A stretch of DNA of 64,000 bases from Tardiphaga sp. vice304 (GCF_007018905.1 NZ_CP041402.1:434001-498000), one strand, 5' to 3'. Numbered from the stretch's first letter, positions 39,140 through 48,007 are shown. Translations and numbers: made by a program. The notes: generated from the sequence alone by a model not told the origin.

Positions 39140-39779
39140 GGCTACCAACGGAGGCTTGTTGCTTCTGGATTCGGTCGCAGAGGATAAGGCCGATACGGGG
39201 CGGATGGCCTTTCAGCGTGGCGAGGTCGAGTTGGACGGGGGTTGTTCGTTCATTAATGATGAGACTTACGATAGCAAACGCCATCGAGCCACCCCTGTTG
39301 CCATGTCCGGGCTCGGCCCACGGGCTCAGCTTCTCGGCCAGTTCATCCACCGTCCCCGAAGCGCCGGTGAACGTCAGCTGTTTGATCGCACTCAACTTGA
39401 TGCTTTGCGAGGGGATGCCAAAGCGAAGGTCGCGATCGTTGATGAAGAGCGGCGCTGTCTTGCTTCGATCGGCCAAGCGACGTCTCCAGCGGGGAATAGC
39501 GCCGATGGCGACTGCCATCATGAGCAGGCCCATGATCGTCTTGTAATAGGGCAGGTTCAGCAGAGCTGAATAACGACCGGTCGACTGGTCCCCTGCATAT
39601 TCGGCGTAAATGAGCCAAGCTCCGAAAGCAGCAAGCGATGGGAGGCCAAGGGCGCCCCACCACCAGAGTTTTCGGCTTTCATCGAAGCGAAGTTCGCCGG
39701 ATCGCTCTTGCGCGTCGAGCGCGGCGTAAGGATCGGTCGAGATCCCGGTCCATGTGCCTGAATCGATGACAGTGTTCAT
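39132..39779 (-). CDS. Small membrane protein of unknown function, coupled to pheS
   Basis: 215 residues from the ATG at 39779. Two membrane segments (about residues 40-62 and 81-98), then a soluble domain of about 115 residues with a possible PH-like fold ([42 protein letters not shown]). No recognised family. Its stop overlaps the pheS start by 8 bp. By eye, base composition is lower in GC than the neighbours. It sits between rplT and pheS, which are normally adjacent, so it may be an insertion; a rplT terminator lies upstream of it. Confidence 0.7.
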   Translation of the reverse strand: MNTVIDSGTWTGISTDPYAALDAQERSGELRFDESRKLWWWGALGLPSLAAFGAWLIYAEYAGDQSTGRYSALLNLPYYKTIMGLLMMAVAIGAIPRWRRRLADRSKTAPLFINDRDLRFGIPSQSIKLSAIKQLTFTGASGTVDELAEKLSPWAEPGHGNRGGSMAFAIVSLIINERTTPVQLDLATLKGHPPRIGLILCDRIQKQQASVGSHV

Positions 39780-39794
39780 GCCAGCCGCACCAAC

Positions 39795-39824
39795 CAAAAG
39801 CCTGCCAGGCGATGCCGGCAGGCT
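39795..39824 (-). terminator. Rho-independent terminator after rplT
   Basis: On the minus strand AGCCTGCC and GGCAGGCT form an 8-bp stem followed by TTTT. It lies 28 bp past the rplT stop and upstream of the small membrane protein, so rpmI-rplT transcripts mostly end before pheST. Confidence 0.75.
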
Positions 39825-39851
39825 CAGAGTCGGTCTGCCGGCATAAAGTCA

Positions 39852-40211
39852 TTAAGCCGCGAGAGCGGCCTTGGCCTTCTCGGCGATCGCGGTGAACACC
39901 GCGGGCTCGTGGATCGCGAGATCCGACAGCACCTTGCGGTCAACCAGCACGCCGGACTTGGCGAGGCCGTTGATGAACACGCTGTAGGTCATGCCGAGCG
40001 GACGGACGGCGGCGTTGATGCGCTGGATCCACAGAGCGCGGAACGTGCGCTTCTTGCGCTTGCGGTCGCGGAAGGCGTACTGGCCTGCCTTTTCGACGGC
40101 CTGCTTGGCGGTGCGGATCGTGTTCTTGCGACGGCCACGGAAACCCTTGGCGGCCTTGTAGACTTTCTTGTGCTTGGCGTGAGCTGTCACACCGCGTTTG
40201 ACGCGAGCCAT
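39852..40211 (-). CDS. rplT: Large ribosomal subunit protein bL20
   Basis: 119 residues, normal length. [20 protein letters not shown] and [19 protein letters not shown] are signature. Binds 23S rRNA early in 50S assembly; in several bacteria it also represses its own operon through the mRNA leader. Preceded by rpmI. Confidence 0.98.
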   Translation of the reverse strand: MARVKRGVTAHAKHKKVYKAAKGFRGRRKNTIRTAKQAVEKAGQYAFRDRKRKKRTFRALWIQRINAAVRPLGMTYSVFINGLAKSGVLVDRKVLSDLAIHEPAVFTAIAEKAKAALAA

Positions 40212-40281
40212 GACTGGTCTCCTTCAATTCAAAATGAAAAACAGGGTGCCGCGCGAACGCAGCCGTGATGACGTGAAAACG

Positions 40282-40482
40282 TCAGGCGTTCGGCAAGAAA
40301 TACTTCTTGATGTTGTCGCCGTCGGTCTTGAACAGCACGCGCGTACCGCGGAGCTGACGAATCTGCTTCTTCGTCCGCTTGATCATTCCGTGGCGCTTGC
40401 CGGCATGGGCCGACATCACTTTGCCTGTTCCGGTCACTTTGAAGCGCTTTTTGGCGCCCGACTTGGTCTTCAGCTTGGGCAT
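40282..40482 (-). CDS. rpmI: Large ribosomal subunit protein bL35
   Basis: 66 residues: [20 protein letters not shown] and [19 protein letters not shown] are typical of bL35. 70 bp before rplT. In many bacteria infC-rpmI-rplT are contiguous; here a small exported-protein gene on the opposite strand and repeats separate infC from them. Confidence 0.98.
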   Translation of the reverse strand: MPKLKTKSGAKKRFKVTGTGKVMSAHAGKRHGMIKRTKKQIRQLRGTRVLFKTDGDNIKKYFLPNA

Positions 40483-40791
40483 TTGGCTCTCCTATGGCCC
40501 GCACGCCTGTTGCGCCCGAGGGGCGCTGCGCCGGCTAAAATGCTCGCTAGAGCGTTGAAAGTGCTCGACTTATTGCCTCACGGAAGAAGTCAGCACGGAC
40601 ATCGGCACGGCAGCCCTTGATGAGCCGGCCGATGAAGGTTGGGTTTATGGCAGAGGATAGGGGAATTGGCAACGATTAACGCTGCTTAAGAGTCGTTTGC
40701 TGCGCGGCTGCGCCGCACTGGCCGGAACGTTTCATGATCCTTATCTGTTGCATGACCAACAAACGGCACGAAACGAAATCGGGACGACACC
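40483..40791. other. 309-bp gap between rpmI and the exported-protein gene
   Basis: Should hold the rpmI-rplT promoter and any bL20-binding leader (minus strand) and the promoter of the exported-protein gene (plus strand). I see no protein-coding frame with a good start and no clear terminator or consensus promoter. Confidence 0.4.
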
Positions 40792-41223
40792 ATGGCCAGC
40801 AATTCCAGCAAGTCACCCAAGGCAATCGCCATCAAGCAGGACGCCAAGCGCATCACAACGCTGAAGTGGCTGTTCGCCGCGGCCGGCGTCGCCGCCGCCA
40901 TCGCGCTGGCAGGTGCCGCGCATGCCGCAACCTCCCATGACGGCAACTGGAAAGTCACGATCATCACCGAATCCGGCAATTGCGATCCGGCCTACAGCTA
41001 TCCGGTCAAGGTCGTCGGCGGCAAAGTCAGCTACAATGGCGACGGCAGCTTCGAGATCTCCGGAAACGTCGCCGACGCGGGCTCCGTCAACGTATCGATC
41101 GCCCGCGGCGATCAAAAGGCCAATGCCTCTGGCAAGATCTCCGGCAACGCCGGCACAGGGCAATGGAGCGGCAAGTCCGCGACCACGACCTGCACCGGCC
41201 GCTGGGAAGCCAGCAAGAGCTAG
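40792..41223 (+). CDS. Small exported or membrane-anchored protein of unknown function
   Basis: 143 residues. A Lys/Ser-rich N-terminus (1-23) precedes one hydrophobic segment (about 25-46) ending AGAAHAA, either a long signal peptide or an anchor. The mature domain, about 97 residues, is beta-rich with Gly/Ser/Asn/Thr repeats and just two Cys (GNCDPAYSY, TTTCTGRWE), placed to form one disulfide. The ...GNWKVTIITESGNCDPAY pattern is one I associate with small exported proteins of rhizobia, but I know no function. Confidence 0.7.
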   Translation: MASNSSKSPKAIAIKQDAKRITTLKWLFAAAGVAAAIALAGAAHAATSHDGNWKVTIITESGNCDPAYSYPVKVVGGKVSYNGDGSFEISGNVADAGSVNVSIARGDQKANASGKISGNAGTGQWSGKSATTTCTGRWEASKS

Positions 41224-41224
41224 G

Positions 41225-41370
41225 CTGTCATTTCGGGGCGAGAGCGGCGTCAGCCGCGAGCGAACGTCCGCCACTCCAATTGGAGTGGCGGAGAACATCG
41301 GCATGGGACGATGAACATTTCGGGATTCCGGGTTCGCTCGGACTTTCGCCCTGGTGCCCCGGAATGACGG
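41225..41370. repeat. Inverted repeat (CATTCCGGGGC family) with a nested 26-bp palindrome
   Basis: Left arm GTCATTTCGGGGC, right arm GCCCCGGAATGAC. Relative to the copy at 34729 it carries an additional segment around 41267-41292, a perfect 26-bp palindrome whose core is CCACTCCAATTGGAGTGG. The conserved ATGGGACGATGAACATTTCG core follows it. Confidence 0.85.
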
Positions 41371-41381
41371 CGTAGCTAAAG

Positions 41382-41410
41382 AAAAAGGCCCGCCAGAAAC
41401 CTGACGGGCC
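41382..41410 (-). terminator. Rho-independent terminator of infC
   Basis: On the minus strand GGCCCGTCAG and CTGGCGGGCC form a 10-bp stem (one G-T pair) with a GTTT loop, followed by TTTTTC. It starts 31 bp beyond the infC stop. Confidence 0.85.
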
Positions 41411-41440
41411 GAAATCATTTATAATCTAACCAAATAGCGA

Positions 41441-41980
41441 TCAGCGCGGCGCCAGAACCATCACCACCTGGCGGCCTTCGAAACGCGCGTCCTGTTCGAC
41501 CTTGGCGTATTCGGCGACGTCCGCCTTCACCTTGTCGAGCAGCTTGGTGCCGATTTCCTGATGCGCCATTTCACGGCCGCGGTAACGCAGCGTGATCTTG
41601 ACCTTGTCGCCTTCTTCGAAGAAGCGCTGCATCGCGCGCATTTTCACTTCGTAGTCGTGGTCGTCGATCATCGGACGGAGCTTGATCTCCTTGATCTCGA
41701 CGATCTTCTGCTTCTTGCGGGCTTCCGCGGCCTTTTTCTGGGCCGAATATTTGAACTTCCCGTAGTCCATGATCTTGCAGACGGGAGGGCTGGTATTGGG
41801 CGAAATCTCGACCAGATCCATGCCGGCTTCCATCGCCATTTTCACAGCGATCGTCGTTTCGACAGTGCCGTGGTTGAGGCCTGTCTGATCAATCAGCTGA
41901 ACCTGGGCGTTGCGGATTTCATCGTTGGTGCGCGGCCCGTCTTTGGTCTGGGCGGGCGGGGCTCTGTTGGGACGGCGAAT
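41441..41980 (-). CDS. infC: Translation initiation factor IF-3, ATT start
   Basis: 179 residues. The start is an ATT at 41980 with GGAGAG six bases upstream, giving [20 protein letters not shown]; no ATG or GTG fits between the ribosome site and the conserved core. N-domain with [13 protein letters not shown] and the linker, C-domain with [22 protein letters not shown]-3 binds the 30S subunit and rejects wrong start codons. An AUU start makes it self-regulated, as in E. coli: IF-3 discriminates against its own message. A terminator follows it. Confidence 0.95.
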   Translation of the reverse strand: MRRPNRAPPAQTKDGPRTNDEIRNAQVQLIDQTGLNHGTVETTIAVKMAMEAGMDLVEISPNTSPPVCKIMDYGKFKYSAQKKAAEARKKQKIVEIKEIKLRPMIDDHDYEVKMRAMQRFFEEGDKVKITLRYRGREMAHQEIGTKLLDKVKADVAEYAKVEQDARFEGRQVVMVLAPR

Positions 41981-41986
41981 GGGTAA

Positions 41987-41992
41987 CTCTCC
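41987..41992 (-). promoter_or_regulatory. Ribosome binding site that fixes the ATT start of infC
   Basis: GGAGAG on the minus strand, six bases before ATT. The frame stays open further upstream, but this is the only site at correct distance from the IF-3 core. Confidence 0.75.
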
Positions 41993-42249
41993 AATGTTGT
42001 GAAGGAAGGCGACAGTTTGCAGGAAGTGAGCGTTTTGAGCAAGCAAACTCACAATGATGCAGGTCAAAACGCGGAAATACGCGGCATTTGGGCCGGGCAA
42101 ACGCGCAAAACGCAGCAAATGGCGCCGACCAAGCTCAAATAGAGCGCCCGCGGACGTTGCGCAAGCCGCACCGGGCCGCAAACGCCACGCGGTATCGGCG
42201 TTGACGGGGCTGTGCCGCTCGCTCAAACAGCTTCGAAACGAGGTCATCC

Positions 42250-43038
42250 ATGAGCAGCCCGGCGTCAACAGCCCCCACTTTCATCACGGTCGGCAGCGGC
42301 CCCGCCGCCCGGCGCATCGCGCTGCGGATCCGCGAGGGCACGTCGCCCGGGCTGTTCTGGATGAGCGGCTTCAAGTCCGACATGCAGGGCGGCAAGGCGT
42401 TGGCGCTGGATGCGTTTGCGGCGGAGCAGGGGCGCGCCTGCGTCCGCTTCGACTATTCCGGCCACGGTGAATCCGGCGGCGCCTTTGTCGATGGCACCAT
42501 CGGTCGCTGGCTCGAGGACAGTCTCGCGGTGTTCGACGCGGCATGCCAGGGCCCGCAGGTGGTGATCGGCTCGTCGATGGGCGGCTGGATGGCGCTGCTG
42601 CTGGCGCGCGCACTGGCCCGCCGCGGCATGATCGGCCGCGCCACGCTGAAAGGCCTGGTGCTGATCGCGCCGGCGCCGGACTTCACCGAAGCGCTGATGT
42701 GGAACGGCTTCTCGCCGCAAGTGCGCGAACAGATCATGCGCGACGGCTGCTGGATGCGGCCGTCGGAATATGGCGAGCCCTATCCGATCACTAGGCAACT
42801 GATCGAGGAAGGCCGCGACCATCTGCTGCTCGGCGGCAGCATCGAGCTCGGCTGCCCGGTTCGCATCCTGCAGGGTCGGCTCGATCCCGACGTGCCGTGG
42901 AAGCACGCCTTTCGCCTCACCGAGCGACTGCCAGTCGACGACGTCGTGCTGACGGTGATCCCGGACGGCGACCATCGGCTGTCGCGGCCGCAGGATCTGG
43001 CGCGGATCATTGCGGCGGTGGAAGACATCTCGAAGTAG
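42250..43038 (+). CDS. Alpha/beta hydrolase (ABHD10-like serine hydrolase)
   Basis: 262 residues. Nucleophile elbow GSSMGG (Ser about 100), Asp in [11 protein letters not shown] and His in [14 protein letters not shown] form the catalytic triad; [17 protein letters not shown] and [12 protein letters not shown] are family marks. Such proteins are carboxylesterases or thioesterases with unknown natural substrates. Not in an obvious operon; a 269-bp gap to infC upstream and 140 bp to proA downstream. Confidence 0.85.
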   Translation: MSSPASTAPTFITVGSGPAARRIALRIREGTSPGLFWMSGFKSDMQGGKALALDAFAAEQGRACVRFDYSGHGESGGAFVDGTIGRWLEDSLAVFDAACQGPQVVIGSSMGGWMALLLARALARRGMIGRATLKGLVLIAPAPDFTEALMWNGFSPQVREQIMRDGCWMRPSEYGEPYPITRQLIEEGRDHLLLGGSIELGCPVRILQGRLDPDVPWKHAFRLTERLPVDDVVLTVIPDGDHRLSRPQDLARIIAAVEDISK

Positions 43039-43178
43039 GCCGCTGGGTCCGTCCTCGATCGAACTACCAATTCGGTTGAGCGGCCTTGTCGCCGACCGGC
43101 CGCGGCGCCGCTCCCTTTGACCTTGCGGGCCGAAGTCCCTATTTTATGGCGAGTTTCTCCTGACCGCCCGGGCCTGAC

Positions 43179-44471
43179 ATGACCGCCTCGCTGAAAGCCA
43201 TCGACGGCACGGCCGATCTGCCGTTCCTGATGAACGACCTCGCGCTGGCCGCCCGCGCGGCGGCGCGGGCGCTGGCGATAGCGCCGACGGAACAGAAAAA
43301 CCGCGCGCTGGCGGCGATGGAGCGCGCCGTCCGCGCCGGCGAAACGGCGATCCTGGCCGCCAATGCCGAGGATGTCGCCGAGGTCCGCGCCAATGGCGCA
43401 ACCTCCGCCTTCATCGACCGGCTGACTCTGACACCGGCCCGCGTCAGCGCGATGGCCGACGGCATTCGCGTGATCCATGACATTGCCGATCCCGTGGGCG
43501 CCGTCACCGAGAGCTGGCAGCGGCCGAACGGCATGACCATCGAGCGGGTTCGCGTGTCGCTCGGCGTCGTCGCGGTGATTTTCGAGAGCCGGCCCAATGT
43601 CGCAGCGGACGCTGGCGTGTTGTGCCTGAAGTCCGGCAATGCCGTGATCCTGCGCGGCGGCTCCGACAGTTTCCGATCCTGCCGCGCGATCCACGAATGC
43701 CTGGTGCAGGGCCTGCGCGAGGCCGGATTGCCCGAGGCCGCGATCACTCTGGTGCCGACCCGCGACCGCGCCGCGGTGGGCCTGCTGCTGTCAGGCCTGA
43801 ACGGCGGCGTCGATGTCATCGTGCCGCGCGGCGGCAAGAGCCTGGTGGCGCGCGTCGAGGCCGAGGCCCGGGTGCCCGTGTTCGCGCATCTCGAAGGCGT
43901 CAACCACGTCTATGTCGATCGTGCCGCCTCGCTGGAGATGGCCAAGTCGATCGTGCTGAACGCGAAAATGCGCCGGCCCGGCGTCTGCGGCGCCACCGAG
44001 ACGCTGCTGGTCGACCGCGCGGTGGCGGCCACGCATCTCAAGCCGCTGGTGGAAATGCTGATCGAGGCCGGCTGCGAAGTCCGCGGCGATGCCGCCGTGC
44101 AGGCGGTGGACGGCCGTGTCAATCCGGCGACCGACGCGGACTGGGATACCGAATACGAGGACGCCATCATCTCGGCGCGGGTCGTCGATGGCCTCGACGA
44201 GGCGCTGGCGCATATCAGGGATCACGGCTCGCACCATACCGACGCGATCGTGACCGAAAATGCGGCAGCGGCGACGCGCTTCCTCAACGAGGTCGATTCC
44301 GCCATCGTGCTGCATAATGCCTCGACGCAGTTTGCCGATGGCGGCGAGTTCGGCTTCGGCGCCGAGATCGGAATCGCCACCGGCAAATTCCACGCCCGCG
44401 GCCCGGTCGGCGCCGAACAGCTCACCAGCTTCAAATACCGCATCCACGGCACCGGTCAGACCCGGCCGTGA
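43179..44471 (+). CDS. proA: Glutamate-5-semialdehyde dehydrogenase
   Basis: 430 residues. NADPH-dependent reduction of gamma-glutamyl phosphate in proline synthesis. Aldehyde-dehydrogenase fold: [31 protein letters not shown], the catalytic Cys270 in [13 protein letters not shown], and [22 protein letters not shown] at the end. The partner gene proB is not adjacent in this window. nadD follows after 18 bp. Confidence 0.97.
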   Translation: MTASLKAIDGTADLPFLMNDLALAARAAARALAIAPTEQKNRALAAMERAVRAGETAILAANAEDVAEVRANGATSAFIDRLTLTPARVSAMADGIRVIHDIADPVGAVTESWQRPNGMTIERVRVSLGVVAVIFESRPNVAADAGVLCLKSGNAVILRGGSDSFRSCRAIHECLVQGLREAGLPEAAITLVPTRDRAAVGLLLSGLNGGVDVIVPRGGKSLVARVEAEARVPVFAHLEGVNHVYVDRAASLEMAKSIVLNAKMRRPGVCGATETLLVDRAVAATHLKPLVEMLIEAGCEVRGDAAVQAVDGRVNPATDADWDTEYEDAIISARVVDGLDEALAHIRDHGSHHTDAIVTENAAAATRFLNEVDSAIVLHNASTQFADGGEFGFGAEIGIATGKFHARGPVGAEQLTSFKYRIHGTGQTRP

Positions 44472-44489
44472 TGAACATGGCGCGCGCGC

Positions 44490-45140
44490 GTGGCGACTGA
44501 ACTGGAGCCTGCAGTCCCCGGCCGGGCTTCTGCGGGCCACGCCATCCCGTTTCACAGCGCAGGCCAGCGGATTGGGCTGCTCGGCGGCTCGTTCAACCCG
44601 CCGCATGCCGCGCACCGGGCGATTTCGCTGTTTGCGATGAAGCGGCTGCAACTGGATCGCGTCTGGTGGCTGGTGTCGCCGGGCAACCCGCTGAAAGACC
44701 GCAGCAATCTGCATGACCTCGCCGAGCGCGCGGCCGCGGCGCGGGCCATGGCCAACCATCCGCGCATCGACGTCACCTGCCTGGAGACCGCGATCGGCAC
44801 CCGCTATACCGTCGATACCATCACCTATCTGCGAAGGCGTTGCGCCAGCGCCTGTTTTGTCTGGATCATGGGCGCCGATAATCTCGCCCAGTTCCACAAA
44901 TGGGAAAACTGGCAGCAGATCGCCGCGCAGGTGCCGTTTGCGGTGATCGACCGCCCGCCGCTGACCCTGCGCGGCCTGGCGTCCCCGGCGGCGCAGGCGT
45001 TGTCGCGGGACCGGATCCCGGAACGCGACGCCGGGATGCTGGCCGACCTCGACCCGCCGGCCTGGGTGTTCCTCACCGGGCTGAAGCTTGCGATGTCCTC
45101 GACCCGGCTGCGCAACGCCGATGGCAGCTGGAAGACGTAA
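44490..45140 (+). CDS. nadD: Nicotinate-nucleotide adenylyltransferase
   Basis: 216 residues with a GTG start at 44490. Transfers AMP to nicotinate mononucleotide in NAD synthesis. [18 protein letters not shown] has the (H/T)xGH-type nucleotide site, [11 protein letters not shown], and [12 protein letters not shown] near the C-terminus is the ISSTxxR motif. The first 25 residues are an extension before the core. Eighteen bp after proA and 124 bp before rsfS. Confidence 0.93.
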   Translation: MATELEPAVPGRASAGHAIPFHSAGQRIGLLGGSFNPPHAAHRAISLFAMKRLQLDRVWWLVSPGNPLKDRSNLHDLAERAAAARAMANHPRIDVTCLETAIGTRYTVDTITYLRRRCASACFVWIMGADNLAQFHKWENWQQIAAQVPFAVIDRPPLTLRGLASPAAQALSRDRIPERDAGMLADLDPPAWVFLTGLKLAMSSTRLRNADGSWKT

Positions 45141-45252
45141 TTCCACAACACCGCGTCGATAAGTGCTATAGGAACGGCCTGGAATATTGAACCCACGACT
45201 CCCTCATCATAGTCTCTTCATCGGGCGCCGGATCAGGCGCCCCGACCCGTGA

Positions 45253-45257
45253 AAGGA
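45253..45257 (+). promoter_or_regulatory. Ribosome binding site that suggests a CTG start for rsfS
   Basis: AAGGA, seven bases before CTG at 45265. Between the upstream in-frame stop (45250) and a GTG at 45391 the frame has no ATG, GTG or TTG. Confidence 0.5.
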
Positions 45258-45264
45258 ATGGTCC

Positions 45265-45885
45265 CTGGCCACTTCTGTATCGACGAAAACCGGCGCCAAA
45301 AAGAAGGCCCCGGCCAAGGCAGCCTCCAAGGCCGCTTCCAAGCCTCCAGCGAAAGCTGCTGCTCCCAAATCTGCTGCGAAGAAAGCCGTCGTGCCGAAAA
45401 AGGCGCTTGTCGCCAAGAAGGCAGTAGCGCCGAAGAAGGCTTCGGTTGCTAAAGCTTCCGTCGCCAAGGTTGTCACGCCCAAGGTGACGAAGGCCAAGAA
45501 GGCCGCGCTGGCCGGCCTGCAGCCGCGCGACAGCGCCGATGTGGTGCTCGACCTCATTCTCAAGCGGCTCGACGACATGAAGGCGGAAGAGACCGTCACC
45601 ATCGACCTGCGCGGCAAGTCGGCGTTCTCCGACTACATGGTCATCACCACAGGTCGCTCGAACCGTCATGTCGGCTCATTGGCTGAGACCGTCGCCAAGG
45701 GGCTCAAGGAATCCGGCAACAAGAAGCTCCACATCGAGGGGCTGCCGAATTGTGACTGGGTGCTGATCGATACCGGCGAGGTGATCGTTCACGTCTTCCG
45801 CCCGGAAGTGCGCGAATTCTACAATCTCGAACGGTTGTGGACGCAGAGCCCCGGCGACGACAAGATCGAACTCAAGGCGGTTTGA
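45265..45885 (+). CDS. rsfS: Ribosomal silencing factor RsfS with a Lys/Ala-rich N-terminal extension
   Basis: 206 residues if translation begins at the CTG at 45265 (AAGGA seven bases before; reads L/M-ATSVSTKTGAKKKAPAKAA). The alternative, GTG 45391, gives 164 residues and has no ribosome site in view. The first ~85 residues are Lys/Ala/Pro/Val repeats like histone H1 (KKAVAPKKASVAKASVAK). The conserved domain follows: DLILKRLDDMKAEETVTIDL, SAFSDYMVITTGRSNRHVGS, CDWVLIDTGEVIVHVFRPEV. RsfS binds bL14 on the 50S and blocks subunit joining in starvation. nadD-rsfS-rlmH is a common order. Confidence 0.9.
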   Translation: MATSVSTKTGAKKKAPAKAASKAASKPPAKAAAPKSAAKKAVVPKKALVAKKAVAPKKASVAKASVAKVVTPKVTKAKKAALAGLQPRDSADVVLDLILKRLDDMKAEETVTIDLRGKSAFSDYMVITTGRSNRHVGSLAETVAKGLKESGNKKLHIEGLPNCDWVLIDTGEVIVHVFRPEVREFYNLERLWTQSPGDDKIELKAV

Positions 45886-45921
45886 TATCGAGGCTCTTTC
45901 ACCGGATCGTGCCGATGATGT

Positions 45922-46062
45922 TTTGTCACCTCTCCCTTGGGGAGAGGTCGGATTGCCTGGCGATGCGTAGCATCGACTGGGCAATCCGGGTGAGGGGTTT
46001 CGTGCCATTGATAGGCCGGTGCCCCCTCACCCCAGCCCTCTCCCCAATGGGGAGAAGGGGCG
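45922..46062. repeat. Intergenic inverted repeat (CTCTCCC/GGGAGAG family)
   Basis: CCTCTCCCTTGGGGAGAGG hairpin, GTCGGATTGCC...GGCAATCCGGGTGAGGGG, then GATAGGCCGGTGCCCCCTCA and CTCTCCCCAATGGGGAGAAG. Nearly the same flanks and core as the copy at 21980. It lies between rsfS and rlmH. Confidence 0.8.
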
Positions 46063-46114
46063 CAGCGACAGTGCGTCGATGCGCTTTAGTTGAACAAGTC
46101 AGACCCTAGCCCCT

Positions 46115-46597
46115 ATGCATCTGGTTCTCATTTCCATCGGCAGGCTCAAGCAGGGTCCGGAACGCGAGCTGGCGGAGCGTTATCGCGATCGCTTCGACGA
46201 TATCGGCCGCAAGCTCGGTTTTCGCGGCCTCGCGATCCATGAAATTCCGGAAAGCCGCGCCCGCGATGCGGCGACCCGAATCGCCGAGGAGGCCGCCGCG
46301 ATCACGGCGTTGATCCCGGAAAAGGCCGTGATCGTCGCGCTGGACGAGCGCGGCACCAGCGTCGACAGCCCGAGCTTTGCCCGCCATCTCGGCCGCTGGC
46401 GCGACGAGCAGGTGGGGCACACTATTTTCGTGATCGGCGGCGCGGACGGACTTTCGCCCGAATTGCGGCGCAGAGCCAAGATGAGTATTGCGTTCGGCGC
46501 AGCGACCTGGCCGCATCAGATGGTGCGGGTCATGCTTCTCGAACAGATCTACCGGGCGGCGACGATTTTGTCCGGACATCCGTATCACCGCGTTTAG
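46115..46597 (+). CDS. rlmH: 23S rRNA (pseudouridine(1915)-N3)-methyltransferase
   Basis: 160 residues, SPOUT fold: LISIGRLKQGPERELAERY at the start, VIVALDERGTSVDSPSFARH, FVIGGADGLSPELRRRA (knot and SAM site) and WPHQMVRVMLLEQIYRA at the end. Methylates pseudouridine 1915 in helix 69 of 23S rRNA. Follows rsfS. Confidence 0.97.
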   Translation: MHLVLISIGRLKQGPERELAERYRDRFDDIGRKLGFRGLAIHEIPESRARDAATRIAEEAAAITALIPEKAVIVALDERGTSVDSPSFARHLGRWRDEQVGHTIFVIGGADGLSPELRRRAKMSIAFGAATWPHQMVRVMLLEQIYRAATILSGHPYHRV

Positions 46598-46627
46598 GTT
46601 CTTCCAGCGAAAGCGACGATCCGCTCG

Positions 46628-48007
46628 ATGCACGCACCGCGGCCCAATTCTGGTGAAATCCACACCGCTCGCCGCGGCTGGCTGCAGGCGTCGTCACTGC
46701 CCATCGCCGTGCTGGCAAGCCTGGCTGGCGTGAGCGCGCAGCCGGCGCGCGCGCAGCTCGCCGCCGCACCGATCCAGCAGGCCATTGCGCCGACCACCGA
46801 TATCATCCGGCAGCGCGAGCAGGAGCTGCAGGCCGCGCGTGCGCAGCAGAAGGCGGCGGCCGAACTGCAGGACAAGCTCAAGGCCGATATCGCTGCGCTA
46901 GGCCAGGACCGCGGCAAGCTCAACCAGCAACTGATCGACATTGCCGCCCGCGTGCGCGGCGTCGAGAAGGGCATCGACGATGCCGAAGCGCGGCTCGGCC
47001 CGCTCGACGCACGCGAGCGCGAGATCCGCGGTTCGCTGCAATCGCGCCGCGCCGAAATCGCCGAAGTGCTGTCGGCGTTACAGCGCGCCGGTCGTCGCGC
47101 GCCGCCGGCGCTGTTCGTGCGTCCGGAAGACGCGCTGAAATCGCTGCGCACCGCGATGATGCTCGGCTCCGTGGTGCCGGACATGCGCGTCCGTGCCGAC
47201 AAATTGATCGCCGACCTCAGCGAACTGGTCGCCTTGCGCAAGACCATCGCCGGCGAGCGCGACCAGTTGGCCGCCGATCGCGACAGGCTCAGGGACGACC
47301 AGACCCGGCTGTCCTCGTTCACCGAGGAACGGCAGAAGCAGCAGGCGGCGGCCGAAAAGGACATGGCGTCCGAGGCCGCGCGCGCGCTGTCGCTGTCGAA
47401 GCAGGTCGACAGCCTGCAGGGCCTGATCGCCAAGATGGAGCAGGACTCCAAGGCGGCCGCCAAGGCCGCGCAGACCGCCAGCCTGCAGGGCGCGCCGGCC
47501 GCGCTCGGCAATGGCAAGCCGAACCTCGGCGCCCTGAAGGATTCCGCGCGGATGAGCCCGGCGATCGCCTTTGCCTCGGCGAAGGGCATGTTCGCGCTGC
47601 CGGTCAACGGCATCCGGATTCGCGACTTCGGCGGTTCCGATGGTGTCGGCGGCGTCGAAAAAGGTATTTCGCTGGCCGCCCGCGCCGGCGCCCAGGTCAC
47701 AACCCCGTGTGATGGCTGGGTTGTCTATTCCGGGCCGTTCCGCTCCTATGGACAACTCTTGATCCTAAACGCCGGTGGCGGGTATCATGTGTTGATTGCC
47801 GGAATGGAACGCATCTCCGTCAATATCGGCCAGTTCGTTCTGACGGGTGAACCGGTCGCTGTCATGGGATCGACATCCCGGGTAGCGTCTGTTCTGGCGG
47901 CCAATGCCAGCCAGCCCGTGCTTTATATCGAGTTCCGTAAGGATGGCACTCCCATCGACTCTGGCCCATGGTGGGCCGCAAACGAAGGCGAAAAGGTTCG
48001 CGGATGA
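46628..48007 (+). CDS. EnvC-like murein hydrolase activator
   Basis: 459 residues. An N-terminal hydrophobic stretch (about 20-42, ends QPARA) serves as signal. Two long coiled coils (about 58-140 and 195-285) are followed by a LytM/M23 domain (about 320-450, KGISLAARAGAQVTTPCDGW). The usual zinc ligands are replaced (EKGIS in place of HxGID, YIEF in place of HxxF), so it should be inactive as a protease and act by activating amidases at division, as EnvC does. Its stop overlaps the ctpA start (ATGA). Confidence 0.9.
   Translation: MHAPRPNSGEIHTARRGWLQASSLPIAVLASLAGVSAQPARAQLAAAPIQQAIAPTTDIIRQREQELQAARAQQKAAAELQDKLKADIAALGQDRGKLNQQLIDIAARVRGVEKGIDDAEARLGPLDAREREIRGSLQSRRAEIAEVLSALQRAGRRAPPALFVRPEDALKSLRTAMMLGSVVPDMRVRADKLIADLSELVALRKTIAGERDQLAADRDRLRDDQTRLSSFTEERQKQQAAAEKDMASEAARALSLSKQVDSLQGLIAKMEQDSKAAAKAAQTASLQGAPAALGNGKPNLGALKDSARMSPAIAFASAKGMFALPVNGIRIRDFGGSDGVGGVEKGISLAARAGAQVTTPCDGWVVYSGPFRSYGQLLILNAGGGYHVLIAGMERISVNIGQFVLTGEPVAVMGSTSRVASVLAANASQPVLYIEFRKDGTPIDSGPWWAANEGEKVRG

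Noticed and set aside
45249..45452. 67-codon frame beginning MKGMVPGHFC near the rsfS start
   Set aside because: It is the +1-type shadow of the Lys/Ala repeat of RsfS (Gln/Gly/Ser-rich), although its ATG lies close to the AAGGA; the RsfS frame continues into a conserved domain, this one does not.
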